A DNA stretch of 64,000 nt from Cubamyces lactineus (GCA_022376465.1 JACDTU010000004.1:1984001-2048000), one strand, 5' to 3'; positions 47,973 to 59,164 are shown, counted from the first letter of the stretch. Notes: generated by a model from the letters alone, not told the origin. A program made the numbers and translations.

Positions 47973-48841
47973 CTAATGATCATGCGCCGAAGCAGGCCAC
48001 GCAGCCGCGGCAGACTCGATCCCTTGCAAGTACTTGAGCCGTATCGCCGCCGTCCGGAGCCCAGGCCAGTCCTTATCCGCCACCAATTTCTCTATCTCTT
48101 GTATGCTCTCTTTAATCTTGACTGGTGGTGCGTGTAAGTATGGTAGATAGTGCACGTATGTCAGATACACTAACCGTCATTCTCAGCTCTGATCTCAGCT
48201 ACCTCTTCCGGAGACTGAGCATTCGCGAGGCTCTCTCGTGCTTCCATCACTTCCATGAGGAGCTCCATGTCATCGAGCTTATCTGACTCTTCGCCCGCAA
48301 AGCCCTCGCGGGCAAGGATATATTCTGCGCGGCGTAGCGGGTTGGAGAGCCTGTGTAGCGCCTCATTGATACGAGAAGACATGGCGGCCGCAATGGCTTG
48401 TTGTTCCTTGTAGCAGCAGTCTTTGAGATTCCGAGAAACCGAAACTTGTGTAATGCAACTCACTGGAGGTCGTGATACCCATCTGTCGGGATGCACAACC
48501 GCCTGCACGGCCCTAAACTGGTTCTTCAGCTGTTGCACGTCCACAGCGAAAGGATTTGGTCCGTATGGCGCCCCAAGCATCTCATGGTATGTCATAGATT
48601 CTGGTATAGGCGCGATATAGGTGCAATTTGGACAAACAGGCAGAGCAGTGGGCAATGGCGCAGAACATGATGGGCATGTCTTCGGACGACTAGACGTCTC
48701 GCTGTAGTTCCGCCGGAGCTTCACGGTTCCATGGCTCAGCGCCGTATACCTAGGGAGATATGGTGCTCTTGTAGCGGCATGGCGGGGAAATGACGATCGA
48801 GCCTGGGCAGAGAACGATACGAGTGCACGGACGCGAAGCAT
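47973..48841 (-). CDS. JAC1: Mitochondrial HscB/Jac1 J-protein for Fe-S cluster biogenesis
   Basis: Co-chaperone that brings the scaffold IscU/Isu to its Hsp70 for Fe-S cluster transfer. Three exons on the minus strand: 48841-48464 (or to 48479 if a nearer donor is used), 48406-48175 and 48121-47973; 252 (or 247) residues. Domains: Arg-rich presequence (MLRVRALVSFSAQARSSFPR); a paired CxxC motif (CPSCSAPLPTALPVCPNC) as in human HSCB and plants but not in S. cerevisiae Jac1; a J-domain (YHEMLGAP, FRAVQAVVHPDRW with the HPD triad); and a C-terminal three-helix HscB domain (INEALHRLSNPLRRAEYIL, DDMELLMEVMEARESLANAQ) that binds the scaffold. The acceptor at 48407 ends in AAG. It is divergent from the DysF gene with only 97 bp between ATGs. 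Identity is secure. Confidence 0.93.
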
Positions 48842-48938
48842 GGCAGCAGCAAAGCTTGGGAGAGTGATGTCATGTGATTGCAGGCAGGATATACGCACGA
48901 ACCCTAACCCAATCCTCCATACTCACCTTGGTTGACCC
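48842..48938. promoter_or_regulatory. 97-bp shared divergent promoter (HscB / DysF gene)
   Basis: Only 97 bp separate the two start codons, so both promoters and both 5' leaders must fit within or overlap this stretch. No TATA box is seen. The segment contains ACCCTAACCC at 48900-48909, resembling an Rap1/telobox-like motif. Shared control is inference from distance. Confidence 0.55.
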
Positions 48939-50398
48939 ATGTCTGAGCCACCCCAGCTCACTCCCTCTCCGGCTGGCCCGTCTTCTACATTCCTCCACCC
49001 ATCTCAGCCGCCACCACCCGGAACAGTACACGAAGATGACTATGCTGCTGCAGATGCAGCCCGGAGACGATTCTCTCATCATGGCCTATTCTCTAGTATA
49101 TCTCTTCCCAGCCTCCGGAGACGAAGGTCAAGAGCGCACAGACGAAACTCCTCTCCCTCTCCGTCCTCACTTGTTCCCAATGAACGATCTGCCTCCGCAT
49201 CTGATATACCCGAGCAGGTGAACATATCAGAGTCACCAACTATTGCTGCCGAACTCGACGAAGACTACGACAAGGATGTCTACAGATGGGCCGTGCTCTA
49301 CGAGAATCAGAGGGGGTACTGCATTCTATATGCTGAGTGGCTGCCGTGATCTTACACGATTCACACAGGGCTATGGTATTCTCTACACCATATTACTCCG
49401 CCCTCACTCTCCTCCCGTTGGACCCTCCGCCATTCACGATACCTACCGCCGACCGTTCTCCGCGAAAGAATCAACCTACTGTGTCCCTCGAGGATTACCC
49501 CTTACCAGATGGCTCGTGGAAATGGGTCTCGCGGGCATGGATGATCGATATGCGCGGCGACGGCCAAGTGCAGTACGACGGCTTCGAATACAGCCGCTCG
49601 TTCCGTAGCCGGAAGTGGGGCCCCGATCCAGGCTTCATGAGCAGCCGCGGCTTGGTGCGAAGGCGGCGGTGGATACGCCTCATGATGCGGCCTGCGCAGA
49701 CGCGCCATGATGATTTGGACAGCCTTGTTAACGCTCCTGGCGCTTTGTCGATCCTACCAGAGCTTCCGCATATTGAAGAGGGTGCTACACGCCCACCCTC
49801 TGTGCTACTGACGGCCGTCGACGAGGACGAGGGTACTGTGGACGTTTGGCGCGGAGACGAAGGAGACTGGGTCCGATGTCACCTAGCACTGAGACAGCTC
49901 AACCGGGATGGGAGGAAGTTGGAGCTCTGGGCAACATGGCTTGGGGTGGCCGATGGTGTCTCGGTATCACGACGAAGGTCGCGCGTTCCTTCTACCTTCC
50001 TTGACCGGGCAGCGGGTCAACCACCGAACGATCGACGAGACGGAGATATCTCTGGAGAGACAGAGGCGGACAGATTGACCGCGGACACAGGTGTCAGTAC
50101 ATCGAAGGCTCAACAGTCATTCATTGTTCCTGTGTTACGAGCTCACGTAAGTCTCAACTTAATGCTGGTGAAGGTTCAGCGGTGTGTCATGGCTGACATG
50201 TTGAATTCTCAGGGATCAGAATTGATGGGCATGTTCGTTTATCCAGACTCACGAGCCCAGTTCTTGCAGCTTCTCGGGCAGGCGGGGCTTCTCGCAGAGC
50301 TAAGAACGGGGATGGGGGCGTCAGAGAGCGCGCGCGCATTGGACTTCTGGAGCTATACCCAGGACCTCGAAGACGTTTCAAACTCGTCTTTGGCTTAA
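48939..50398 (+). CDS. DysF-domain protein (peroxin/TECPR1/Spo73-like)
   Basis: Three exons: 48939-49315, 49369-50146 and 50213-50398; 446 residues, phases kept. The N-terminal 100 residues are Pro/Ser/Arg-rich and disordered. A DysF-N motif follows (DKDVYRWAVLYENQRG, then FSTPYYSALTLLPLDPPPFT) and a DysF-C motif (DGSWKWVSRAWMIDM, DGFEYSRSFRSRKWG, RRRRWIRLM) with the spaced aromatic and Arg residues of that fold. The rest is acidic and weakly conserved-looking, ending EDVSNSSLA. There is no transmembrane segment, unlike Pex30-type peroxins, so it is closer to soluble DysF proteins such as Spo73. DysF modules are linked to membrane remodelling and lipid binding. Precise role unknown. Confidence 0.8.
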
Positions 50399-50717
50399 TA
50401 ATTGTCTTTTGTAGTTTACATTCGGATGTTTTAGGAATTGCTACGACCTCATCTGCCTGATCCGTGAGTCACTCGCAGCTGACAAGCTCTTGTATTGCAT
50501 TACTTACTCTCGTATGCCGAGAGTTTCCATAAGCGAACGTGCACTTCCCCGCATCGAGTACGCGAACATGTGATTGAGTTTGCCACAAGCGCGTATTCAC
50601 GCGGGACTTGTACCTCCCCCAGCGCCCACCGCATCGTGACCGACTCTATATCACCAGTGCCATGTTGTCTTGAGCTGCTGCCCGCTTCTTGCCGCCGTCT
50701 CACCTCGATCGCTCACC
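50399..50717. promoter_or_regulatory. Promoter region of the TMEM135-like gene
   Basis: 319 bp between two + strand genes. It contains the DysF gene 3' UTR and then a leader with a TATA-like TCTATATCA at 50643-50651, some 70 bp before the ATG at 50718. No gene is seen. Confidence 0.4.
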
Positions 50718-52655
50718 ATGGACTTCCAGGGCCTCCGCAAACACCTGCGCGACGCGCCGCACGACCTCGCCGACTACTTGCACACCTTGCCCGACGACCA
50801 CCCTCTTCAGATAGCCCTGCGGACCTACAGCCTCGCGCTATCCCTCGCACTAGGCCCGGCTCTACTACCTTTCGTGACTTCTCGGAGGGCGCGAGCCCAA
50901 GGGTTCGGACGCGTACTGCAAATTGTGCGGCGCGAGCTGGGCATCACTGCTTTTGCATCGGCCATTACTGTGGGCGTAGCCGGCGGCGCGGCCATTCGCC
51001 ACATCTGGGAGAAGTGGGAGACGGAGACTTCGGAGAAGGATTCAGAGAGACTTCCCAGAGCGGTGCGGGCGGTGAAGGTATGGCTGGGGTCTCTGAAGGA
51101 CTCGCACAAGACGTTCCTGTCCAACGTCGTCTCGTCCACATTGGCCATCGCGCTGCTGCATTCCAGGCGAACGCATGCGAAGTCAGCTTGGGTTGGCAGA
51201 CCGTCCCCCACCCTGGACCTTTCGCTCCTGTTCTTGGTGCGAGCCATGGATAGTTTGGTACAGTTCGCCCTGTTCAAGCCGGCGGACGCGAGCGATCGCC
51301 ACCTTCCGGAACCTACGAAGGCGGAGAGAAGAGCTACCCGGCACAAATGGTCCTCACGGCTCGATGCGCTTGTGTTCTGGGCGTGCAGCGCCAGGTAAGT
51401 TCTGCCTATGGGTACGAAGGCCGTATCAAGTGAACTGAGTCGACCAGAATAATGTGGTGCTTTTTCTACGAACCCGAGAGGTCAGTTGCAACATGCGGCA
51501 AGTGATGCTGATATTGACCAGTTGTGTAGGCTGCCTCGCTCGTACAACAAGTGGTGAGAACATACATCAGTGCCGCTTAAGCCATATGTACTTAATGTAT
51601 GCACGCATAGGATAATGACGCTGGCCAATATTGACCCACGCGTTCTCGGTGCGTTACGGGGAGTCCGGAACGGCAACTTCTCGTACAAGCGAGGCATCTC
51701 GATACCACCCGACCTCGTCACCTCTCTATCCAAGGACCTTGGATACCCTCCATCCTGGGGTAATCCAGCTTTACTACCTGCGTATGGTGGTCCTCGGGCG
51801 AACGAGACATGGAAGGCCTTGGGTGTGTCCAGCCGCCCGGGGCGGGGCGGCTTACCTTGCGAAATCGTCCATGGTGATGTGACGGGTGCAAGCTGCTTCG
51901 CTAATGCCGCCATTAGAGGTGCACAGGCATTCGCGGAAGCTATCGCTATCTACCTACCCGTCAGTTGTCCCCTACACGCTTATCGCAGTGCAGTGGCTGA
52001 AAATATTACTTCAGGTACACGTCTTACCGATCCTGCTCACTCGTCCGCGGAAGTTACTACAGGTGTCCCGCCTGATCACGACGCTCCTCTCTGTCGCCCG
52101 CAGCGCGTCCTTCCTCTCGGCATTTGTATCATCAATATGGTTCGCGGTCTGTTTCACTCGCACGCTGGTTCTCGCCCGCCTATTCCCGGGCATCCCGCAC
52201 GACTTCTGGGATGGGCCGTTCGGCTGTACATTCGTCGGCAGCTTGGTGTGCGGTGCGAGCATCTGGATCGAACGCGGACGGCGTCGAGGGGAGATGGCGC
52301 TCTACGTCCTGCCAAGGGCTATCAGGGCTTGCCTGCCGGCCGAATGGCTCAAGAGCGGACGGGCCAGTGTACGATGGGCTGAGCGGTGCGTATCGCCTGA
52401 CTCAGAAGCCTTGTTTGAAGTTTGACATAACTCCTCTTTCCTAGGCTGATGTTCATCCTGTCACTATCCACCCTCCTCACCGCGGCGATCCATCGGCCCG
52501 ATACCCTCCGCGGACTTTCGCGCTGGACGTTGGCTTTCGTAATGAAAGGCCCCAACGCAGGGTTCTGGAAGCGGAAACGTCTGGGCACGAACGCGCCACC
52601 CACTCCTCGCGCTCCAAGTCCCACCAAGGAGATCGATACGCATGACACCCAATGA
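50718..52655 (+). CDS. TMEM135-like multi-pass membrane protein
   Basis: Six exons: 50718-51394, 51448-51480 (33 nt), 51530-51553 (24 nt), 51611-51959, 52015-52385 and 52445-52655; 554 residues, phases kept. The order of segments resembles fungal TMEM135-like proteins: hydrophobic helices near residues 35-55 and 75-100, an amphipathic region, then IMWCFFYEPERLPRSYNKWI. Next comes a Cys/His-bearing loop (GLPCEIVHGDVTGASCFANA). A Tim17-like helical part follows (LSVARSASFLSAFVSSIWFA, GSLVCGASIWIERGRRRGEM), and a basic C-terminus ends KEIDTHDTQ. TMEM135 relatives are linked to mitochondria, peroxisomes and lipid droplets in animals. The role here is not shown by sequence. Family call is moderate, gene structure strong. 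Confidence 0.72.
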
Positions 52656-52715
52656 AAAGTAGACGATATATCTCACATGATACCCTCGATCACTTATTAT
52701 CAGGACCGATGTTCG

Positions 52716-54284
52716 CTATGCTCTCCATAAGTGTAGCGTATGGTCGTAGAACGAACAGCTTGCTACTAATGTACCGTTGCCGCTCTTTTCCCCAGCAAAG
52801 GACCAGTCCACACCATAAGCCAAGGATGTGTGTTCGTCGAACCGCTTGACGACTTCCCAGGGAAGATCGGAGGCCGAAAGCATGGCGTCGGCGCCCTCAG
52901 CGTTCGAGCCGAAGTCAAACTTGACCACCTTGAAGCCGTCGTGCATACATGCGACAAGCAGGTCGTTCTTGCGAGCCGGTGATGGGTGCCACTTGGCTCG
53001 CCAAGCTCCTCCTCCGACGTCAGCCTGGGTGAGCGGCACGAGCGGCTTGCGCGTGTCGAAAATACGGACAGTGTTGTCGTAGCTGTATGCACGTCAGCAC
53101 TAGGGTTACTAACATAGCAGCCAATCCAGTGACTGTACCTCCCAACGGCGAGGATATGCTCCATATGGGGATGGCTTTGGATCGTCGTCACCCCAGCGTC
53201 GAATCTGCACTCCGTAAGGAAACCTCTCTCGACAATGGCGATAACGTGATATGCCTACCGTTTGTTCACGAACAGTGGTGCGGAGCCACCTTGACGGACG
53301 TCCCACCCCTTCATCTTGAGATCATCTCCCCCTATCAGTTGCATTAGTTGAGTGCGTGATGAGTCATGCGTTGACAGTTCCCACTGACCGGAGTACACGA
53401 CGTTCGTGTTCCAATAGTCCCATGCTGCGATCCATGGCTCATAGTCATGGGCGTGCCATGAGTCTGTCACCGCCAAGCCGGTACTATCTTCTGGCGGCAG
53501 CAGGGATAGAGAGCCATCGGACAGAGAAACGACGAGATTTCCTAATCCACTAAGCGTCAAAAATGTCAACAGATAGTCATAAGTCGCGATGCGTGATAGT
53601 GGACGAACTTAGAAGGGGTCCTGCGGTTGGACCAGTCGAGCGATAGACAGAGAACCTCGCTTGATGCACAAGAGATAGATTGTAATTGATGCAAGCGGCC
53701 CTGCGTGATACTGGTCATCAGATTTGACCAATTCGCGATGCTCATATACTCAAGCGTATTACCTCTTCTGTTCTGAGCTCATGCAGTGTGACATGCCCTT
53801 CAGAATCAGCGATACCAAGGACCGGTGTAGCAGAAGGCTCTCGATGGCACCTGTGGATAGTCAGACAAACTTCAACATCGAACGTTGGCCACACGTATTT
53901 ACCACTTCATGTCCAAGATGGCAGGTAGCCCAGTCTCCTGGAGCAGGTTACTGCGCTACAAAAGGTCACCAGCATGACCTCTATATTACTTGCATATACG
54001 CACAACCGATCGTCTGAATCGACGCGAAACAGAAGGCATTTTCCCCGTCTTTTTTGTGGCTTAGGTGCTTCCGAGGGGGAAACCGCTGATTCTTCGCCCT
54101 CTGCATGATTTTGGTTCTGTTCGGATTGCTCGAGCTTGTAGGTTCCAACGACAAAGAAGTCCTCGGCACCAGGGTGGGGGCAGAATTCTGCCGAGTCTGC
54201 AGGCCAATCGGTGTCGAAGCCTGGCATCCTGAGGGGTTCGAGATCTGCGGTCACTATTTCAGACGATTGAAGCGCTGTATGCAT
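52716..54284 (-). CDS. DPH7: Diphthine methylesterase DPH7 (WD40)
   Basis: WD40 protein that hydrolyses methylated diphthine on elongation factor 2 during diphthamide synthesis. Eight exons on the minus strand: 54284-54000, 53955-53903, 53850-53763, 53700-53609, 53549-53389, 53331-53259, 53204-53139 and 53082-52716; 394 residues, all junctions in phase. Motifs fit DPH7/WDR85: AEFCPHPGAEDFFVVGTY at the first blade, GIADSEGHVTLHEL, SDGSLSLL, HDYEPWIAAWDYWNTNVVYS, GGDDLKMKGWDVR, GVTTIQSHPHMEHILAVGSY, GGGAWRAKWHP, and the C-terminal signature HTSLAYGVDWSF...ASCSFYDHTLHLW. The start (MHTALQSS) is the best placed ATG; an earlier in-frame Met lies 24 bases upstream of it. It converges on the TMEM135-like gene with 60 bp between stops. 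Confidence 0.92.
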
Positions 54285-54594
54285 TTCGAGTAGTAAGCGA
54301 AGATACATACCTCTATGATGAATCGTCCTACGAAAACTGCACACTGGATGTACAGAATTTGAACCCTACAAACTTCGAACTTGCCGTCTGAAGCGTGACA
54401 AAACCAAAGCCCAATCCTTCGTGTGATGGCGCGCGTCTATAGTGTGACATGACGCGGTCGCACAAGATGGGCGCTTATAGCGTTCAAGTTGCTTCGCGCC
54501 ACAACTTGCGCCGAATGTGTGCGCGTCCATAAGACGACGGTGGTAGTATTGGCTTATGAGACAGTCAACGCACGGGGGCCTCAATTGAACAACA
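54285..54594. promoter_or_regulatory. Divergent promoter DPH7 / MED20
   Basis: 310 bp between two ATGs on opposite strands. No TATA is evident. It contains CAAT-like runs but nothing I can assign with certainty. Confidence 0.4.
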
Positions 54595-55918
54595 ATGGGA
54601 TATACGGGGTAAATATCTCCTGCCACCGTCAACTTCGCGTGTCCCTACCACTGACTGGTGAACGGATCGTTGGATTTGCAGACTTGCGAGATGGATCAAC
54701 GCTCCTACGACGAGCATTGAGCTGATTCACCAGAACATCATACGCAATCACCAGGTATGCCTTTTTGCGCCCATATCACAGGTGAGTGACGAGCACTGAC
54801 CGCTAGTCTTCCAGGGTCAATACAAGGGCAAATGGTCGCTCAGCATCAGGTCCTACCGCTCTACCCTGAGCTCCATCCCCGGGTACCAAGTGCACGCCGA
54901 GCGCTCCATGTGCACCCTCACCATGAACGGTACATCTCTATCCCCCTTCCACACACTATCATACTGCCTGAGCTCACACTACAACCGCACAGACAACGTC
55001 TTCGTCCTGCTCGAAGACCCCGCGGCGCCCATGCACTCCGAATACCACCAAAAAGCGGCCGAGCTCGCGCAGACCCAGCCCGGCGTGCAGCTGCCCCCGC
55101 CCGCGCACTACCGGCACACGTTCCCGACGCTCGGGCCCCCCGGCGCGCTCGAGCAGCTCCTCGCGCAGCTCCGCGCGCGATGGGTGTCCGTGCGCCAGGC
55201 GGCGGGCTCTGGGGCGGCGGGCGGTGCGGGGGGCGGGGGCCAGAAGGGACAGGGGGCGGGGACGGGGACGGGCCAGCAGCTGACGGTCGACGGGCACGTG
55301 TACTCGATCGGGACGGACTGGCTCGTCCGGGCGGGGAACGTCCAGCTCGCGGGCGGGGCTGTCAAGGGCATGTTCTTGGAGGTGGGTGGCTCGGATGACG
55401 CTGATGGTCGCCTGTGGCTCATTGTCTCATTGCGATGTGCTCTGCGCGGTGCTGCAGGCGGAGTATCTGCCACTCCCGACGATGCCGACACGGGCGAACG
55501 AGCGGGGCGAGACGGATCTGCAGTTCCTGCTCTCGAATCTGCTGCTCTCTGTCCTGCCCAACGTCCCCGACGCGCGAATCGTGGCTGTGACGATCGGGTG
55601 CGTCTCCTTCGCTCTCGCTTCTAGGTTCATTTGCTCAATCACGCACGACGGCGATGCCTGACGTTGGCCCGCCCGGCTTCCACAAATAGAGACGCTCAGT
55701 GGGAAGAGATCCTCTGGGAAGAACCAGAAGAGGACGAGGAGAAGGAGAAGGACAAATCAGCAAAGCAGGGCGCCGGTGGTGACGGCGACGACGACGACAT
55801 CTACGCGAGCGAGGGCGACCTCCCGCCTGTACGCAAGGGTGACTGGATCGGGGTCGAGCGGGACCGCCGTTCTGCCTTCTTGATCATCGGGGCGCTCAAG
55901 CAGGAGGGTCTGCTATGA
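54595..55918 (+). CDS. MED20: Mediator complex head subunit MED20
   Basis: Subunit of the Mediator head module, bridging activators and RNA polymerase II. Six exons: 54595-54608 (14 nt, with the ATG), 54682-54754, 54815-54929, 54993-55381, 55458-55597 and 55690-55918; 319 residues, phases kept. The spliced N-terminus MGYTGLARWINAPTTSIELI matches the start of this family. Then come GQYKGKWSLSIRSYRSTL, DWLVRAGNVQLAGGAVKGMF, EAEYLPLPTMPTR, and FLLSNLLLSVLPNVPDARIV, forming the TBP-like fold. A Gly-rich insert (about residues 145-170) and a long acidic insert near the C-terminus (EEPEEDEEKEKDKSAKQG) make it longer than yeast Srb2. The first exon was chosen because it alone supplies the conserved MGxTG start in phase. 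Confidence 0.88.
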
Positions 55919-56130
55919 TACTCCGCCACGAGGGTCGAATTATTTGATTCTAGCTCCTTCGTTGTACTCGGTGCACTGCTTCGCCAGCTCAACTGGCGTT
56001 TTAAGCGTACGCTCCGTCCTGCTTTCCTGGAACAATTGCACATCATCCCTGTAAGAATACATCCACCGATAAAGCGCCTCAGATCAAAGCATCCATCCGT
56101 ATATTCCCTCCGTATAACCGTCGAGCCATT

Positions 56131-58174
56131 CTAAGCCCGCAACGCCGCGCGCAAGAGCTCCTTCGTCTTCTCCTCCATCTCCCCAAATATCTTCAGCGCG
56201 TCCGCCATCTTCCTGCTCACCTCCGCGTCACGCCCGAACGCCTCCCTGAGCGCCGCGGCCCCGTTCTCGAGGTAGTTGATGCTCTTCACGTCCGGTTCTG
56301 CATCGTTCGTCGTTCATCGTTCATATCGGCACATCGCAACAGGACAAGTCAGTCAGTGATCTGGAATTCGAACGATCTACCAGATCGAGGACATACCTTT
56401 GTGTGCACCGGTAAGAGCAGACTCGGAGGGCGTCGCGCCGAGGGGAACGTCAGGATGATGCGGCTTCGGCGCCTCCCCCGCCGCTGATTCCGACGCGGCG
56501 AGCTGGTCCAAAACTGCCCCGGACAGCGTGAGGTGGTCGGGCTTGAGGCTCACCAGGGCCAAGACCTGTGCATTTCGTGACTCGTGAGCATCGCCGTCAT
56601 CAAGCGTTATCGCTGCTGAGCTGAGGAGCGAGCTATACGCATGTTCTTGGCTCGAGGCGTCCCAAGCTGGTATTGCTGGAATAGACGAAGGAAAGGGAAG
56701 AGGAAAAGATGCTCACTTCTTTGGCCGTGACGATGCTACCAAGTTAGTTCGTCAATTCGTTAGGCGTCGGAAGGCGTGAAGCAGTGCAGCGCGCGGGTGC
56801 AAGCGATCCAGAACCATTCAACAAGATAGACGATATCGCGGTCAGCCCCATATCACAACTCATCATCCTCGCCGCCCCCAAGCGCTCCGCACAGAACGCG
56901 TGCGCGCGAAGAAACTCCACCGCAGAAAAACATCAGTGCTCAATGCTCACCTGGCAGGCATCACCAGCGTGCTCGACCCGACCTCCTTGAAGACCCGCAC
57001 GACCGCGCCGACCACGGGAGCCATGGGGTGCTCGCGCGCCGTGTCCGCGTACTCCTTCCACACGCCGGGCTCGGAGTGGACGCGGAGCTCTGCGCGGCGC
57101 CGTGGCGGAGTGCCGCGGCGGAGACGATGCGGGGTCGCCGTGAGCGGCGCGCAGCGAGGGTGTAGGAACCCGGGTTGGATCGCGCGGAGGGTGCGTGTCG
57201 GGTGGCGAGCGCGATATCGTTCGTGCATGAACGCGAAGAGATGTGCAGGAGAAAGAGGATATCCAGTCAGTGGCTTTTCATTCGAGCCACACGGCATCGC
57301 CAGAAGACGCATACCATTAAAGTAGGGCGCGACGTAGAGACAGCCCGCCTGGTGGGCCGCCATCGCCTGCGGGACTGAGAACAAGCACGTAGCGAGCGTA
57401 CGGATCCCCAGGCGCTCGAGGTAATTACACGCGACGATAGACTCCGGGGTCGCCGGGATCTTAATGCACACGCGCGACCTGTGAAGCAAGCATGGACGAC
57501 CGACACGATACACAACGAGCTCATGTTATCGCGGGGCTCATGAGAGAGACACAGAGCAAAAGCAGACCGACTTTGGGATGCCGTTCGCCTCGAAGAGGGC
57601 GACGAGCTTCTTGGCGTGCTGGATGGTCGCCTCGGTGTCGTACGCGGCCGAGGGCGACGTCTGGGCGTGGACGCGCCCGGTGATGTGCGGGTACACCTCT
57701 TTGGCGAGCAGGACGGTCTACATTGCAAGGCGCGGAAGGATGAGCATTGGGCACCACATTCTGAGCAGGGCGCGTGCGTGGAGCTAAAATGTGCCGAATT
57801 CATCGGAGTGCCCAAGCCACTGATATGGATGTGTGTGGCACGCATGTACACGCCGATATCCTCGCCACGGGGCGAGTGTGGGATGAGAACAGACGGCATA
57901 GATGGCGACATACGAGGAGATCAATCGCGTTTGAGACCTGGGATTCAAGGTCGAGCTGGGATTCTGCCGATCGGATCTGGTCCACGGCGGCGTTGAATAC
58001 ATGGGCGCGCTGGGGCCTGACGGCCTCGGAGTACACGATGGCCTGGTTGGAGGTCATGTCACAGAACTTGTGCTCGGGCGTAGTGTGGCGCGCGGCGACA
58101 TCGGGATCCATCGAGTCGACGTCGATGGTGACTTTGGCGCGGACGTCGGCGAGCAATGTTGTAGCGGGCGGCAT
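56131..58174 (-). CDS. Transaldolase family enzyme
   Basis: Transfers a dihydroxyacetone unit between sugar phosphates (pentose phosphate pathway) through a Schiff-base lysine. Seven exons on the minus strand: 58174-57914, 57717-57572, 57478-57315, 57089-56951, 56735-56717 (19 nt), 56565-56397 and 56297-56131; 354 residues, phases kept. Motifs: VTIDVDSMDPDVAARH (catalytic-Asp strand), LAKEVYPHITGRVHAQTSPS, the lysine strand VCIKIPATPESI, RTLATCLFSVPQAMAAHQAG, YVAPYFNELRVH, and LTLSGAVLDQLA. The length and the internal HITGRVHAQTSP pattern differ from classic Tal1 and suit the shorter TalC-like group found in fungi. Three introns are around 200 nt, long for this window. It is divergent from OGT. 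Confidence 0.88.
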
Positions 58175-59164
58175 ATCTGGGGGTGGTCAGTGGGAATTCG
58201 AATATCTGCGGCAATAGAAGATGCAGGGATGGCAGGGTGCGCGGGAGGAGCAGAGACGCAGAGGGAGAGATGGGGAGAGGGGCGGGTAGCTATCGATACT
58301 CCAGGGCGTGGGCCGGGAAGGGTGCGGGATGGAGAAGGGTGGGGACGGGAGGCGCGCCGGATGGGAGAGGAAGAGATGGAGGGTTCGGACCGGGGCATCT
58401 ATGGCGAGAGCAGGTCTGGGCGAGTGGGCAGCTGACCGGGTGCAAGGGACGATGTGTATTGAGAGAAGGCTCGCTAGTGTACAAGGCGGACGACGCGTGT
58501 GTACCGGACGCGTCCAGAGTTCGATAAGAGATCTACAGCAGCGCGGGCGAAGGCGTCCCAAAGCGGACGAGGCAGGTACGATGCGGCTGAATCCTGGGGA
58601 AAGGGTGAACGCTGACCCTGCAGAAGATGAAAAGCGGTGCAACTGGAGGCCACCGAAGATGAAAGGGAGAGCAAGGGAATGAGATGAGCCGGGGAGGGAT
58701 GGATTTTCAGGAACGACGGACGGAGGGAATTGCCAGATTGGGTGCTGACCAAGGCGCTGGCGGGGGTAAGTGACGGATCGTGTGAGGGCGATCGGGAGGG
58801 GAGAGGACGATGACGCCATGGGAGAAAGGCTGAGAGGGATGCGATCCATACACTCGCCCGCTTTTATCGTCACGGATTTCCGCTTTAATCGACCCCTCCC
58901 GGGCAGCAGGCGAGTGTCCATATTGGCAGCGTCCCCCCGTGCACGCCCCAGCTGCCCCCCGCCTGCGCCGCCGCTATTCGTGTCTCCATCGCGGCCGCCT
59001 CCACGTCCGCTCTCCGGGCGCAAGGAATCGGATGCGCCTTCGAGTGAATCGACACCGTTTGCGTCCATCGGCCGTCTTCTGCTGTCTTCTTCAGTGCTTT
59101 CTCACGCGTCGGTGCACGGACAGATTGGGCGTATGTGTTGATTGCGGCCTCTTCTTCGCCCGCC
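58175..59164. promoter_or_regulatory. Divergent promoter region transaldolase / OGT
   Basis: 990 bp between two ATGs on opposite strands. It is strongly purine-rich on the + strand from about 58230 to 58700 (GGGAGAGG-like runs), equivalent to a CT-rich leader for the transaldolase. The many long open frames in this block reflect that bias. No gene is seen. Confidence 0.5.

Noticed and set aside
58187..59068. 293-codon frame on the minus strand between transaldolase and OGT
   Set aside because: It lies in a purine/pyrimidine-biased promoter block, has no ATG-proximal conservation signal and no recognisable domain.
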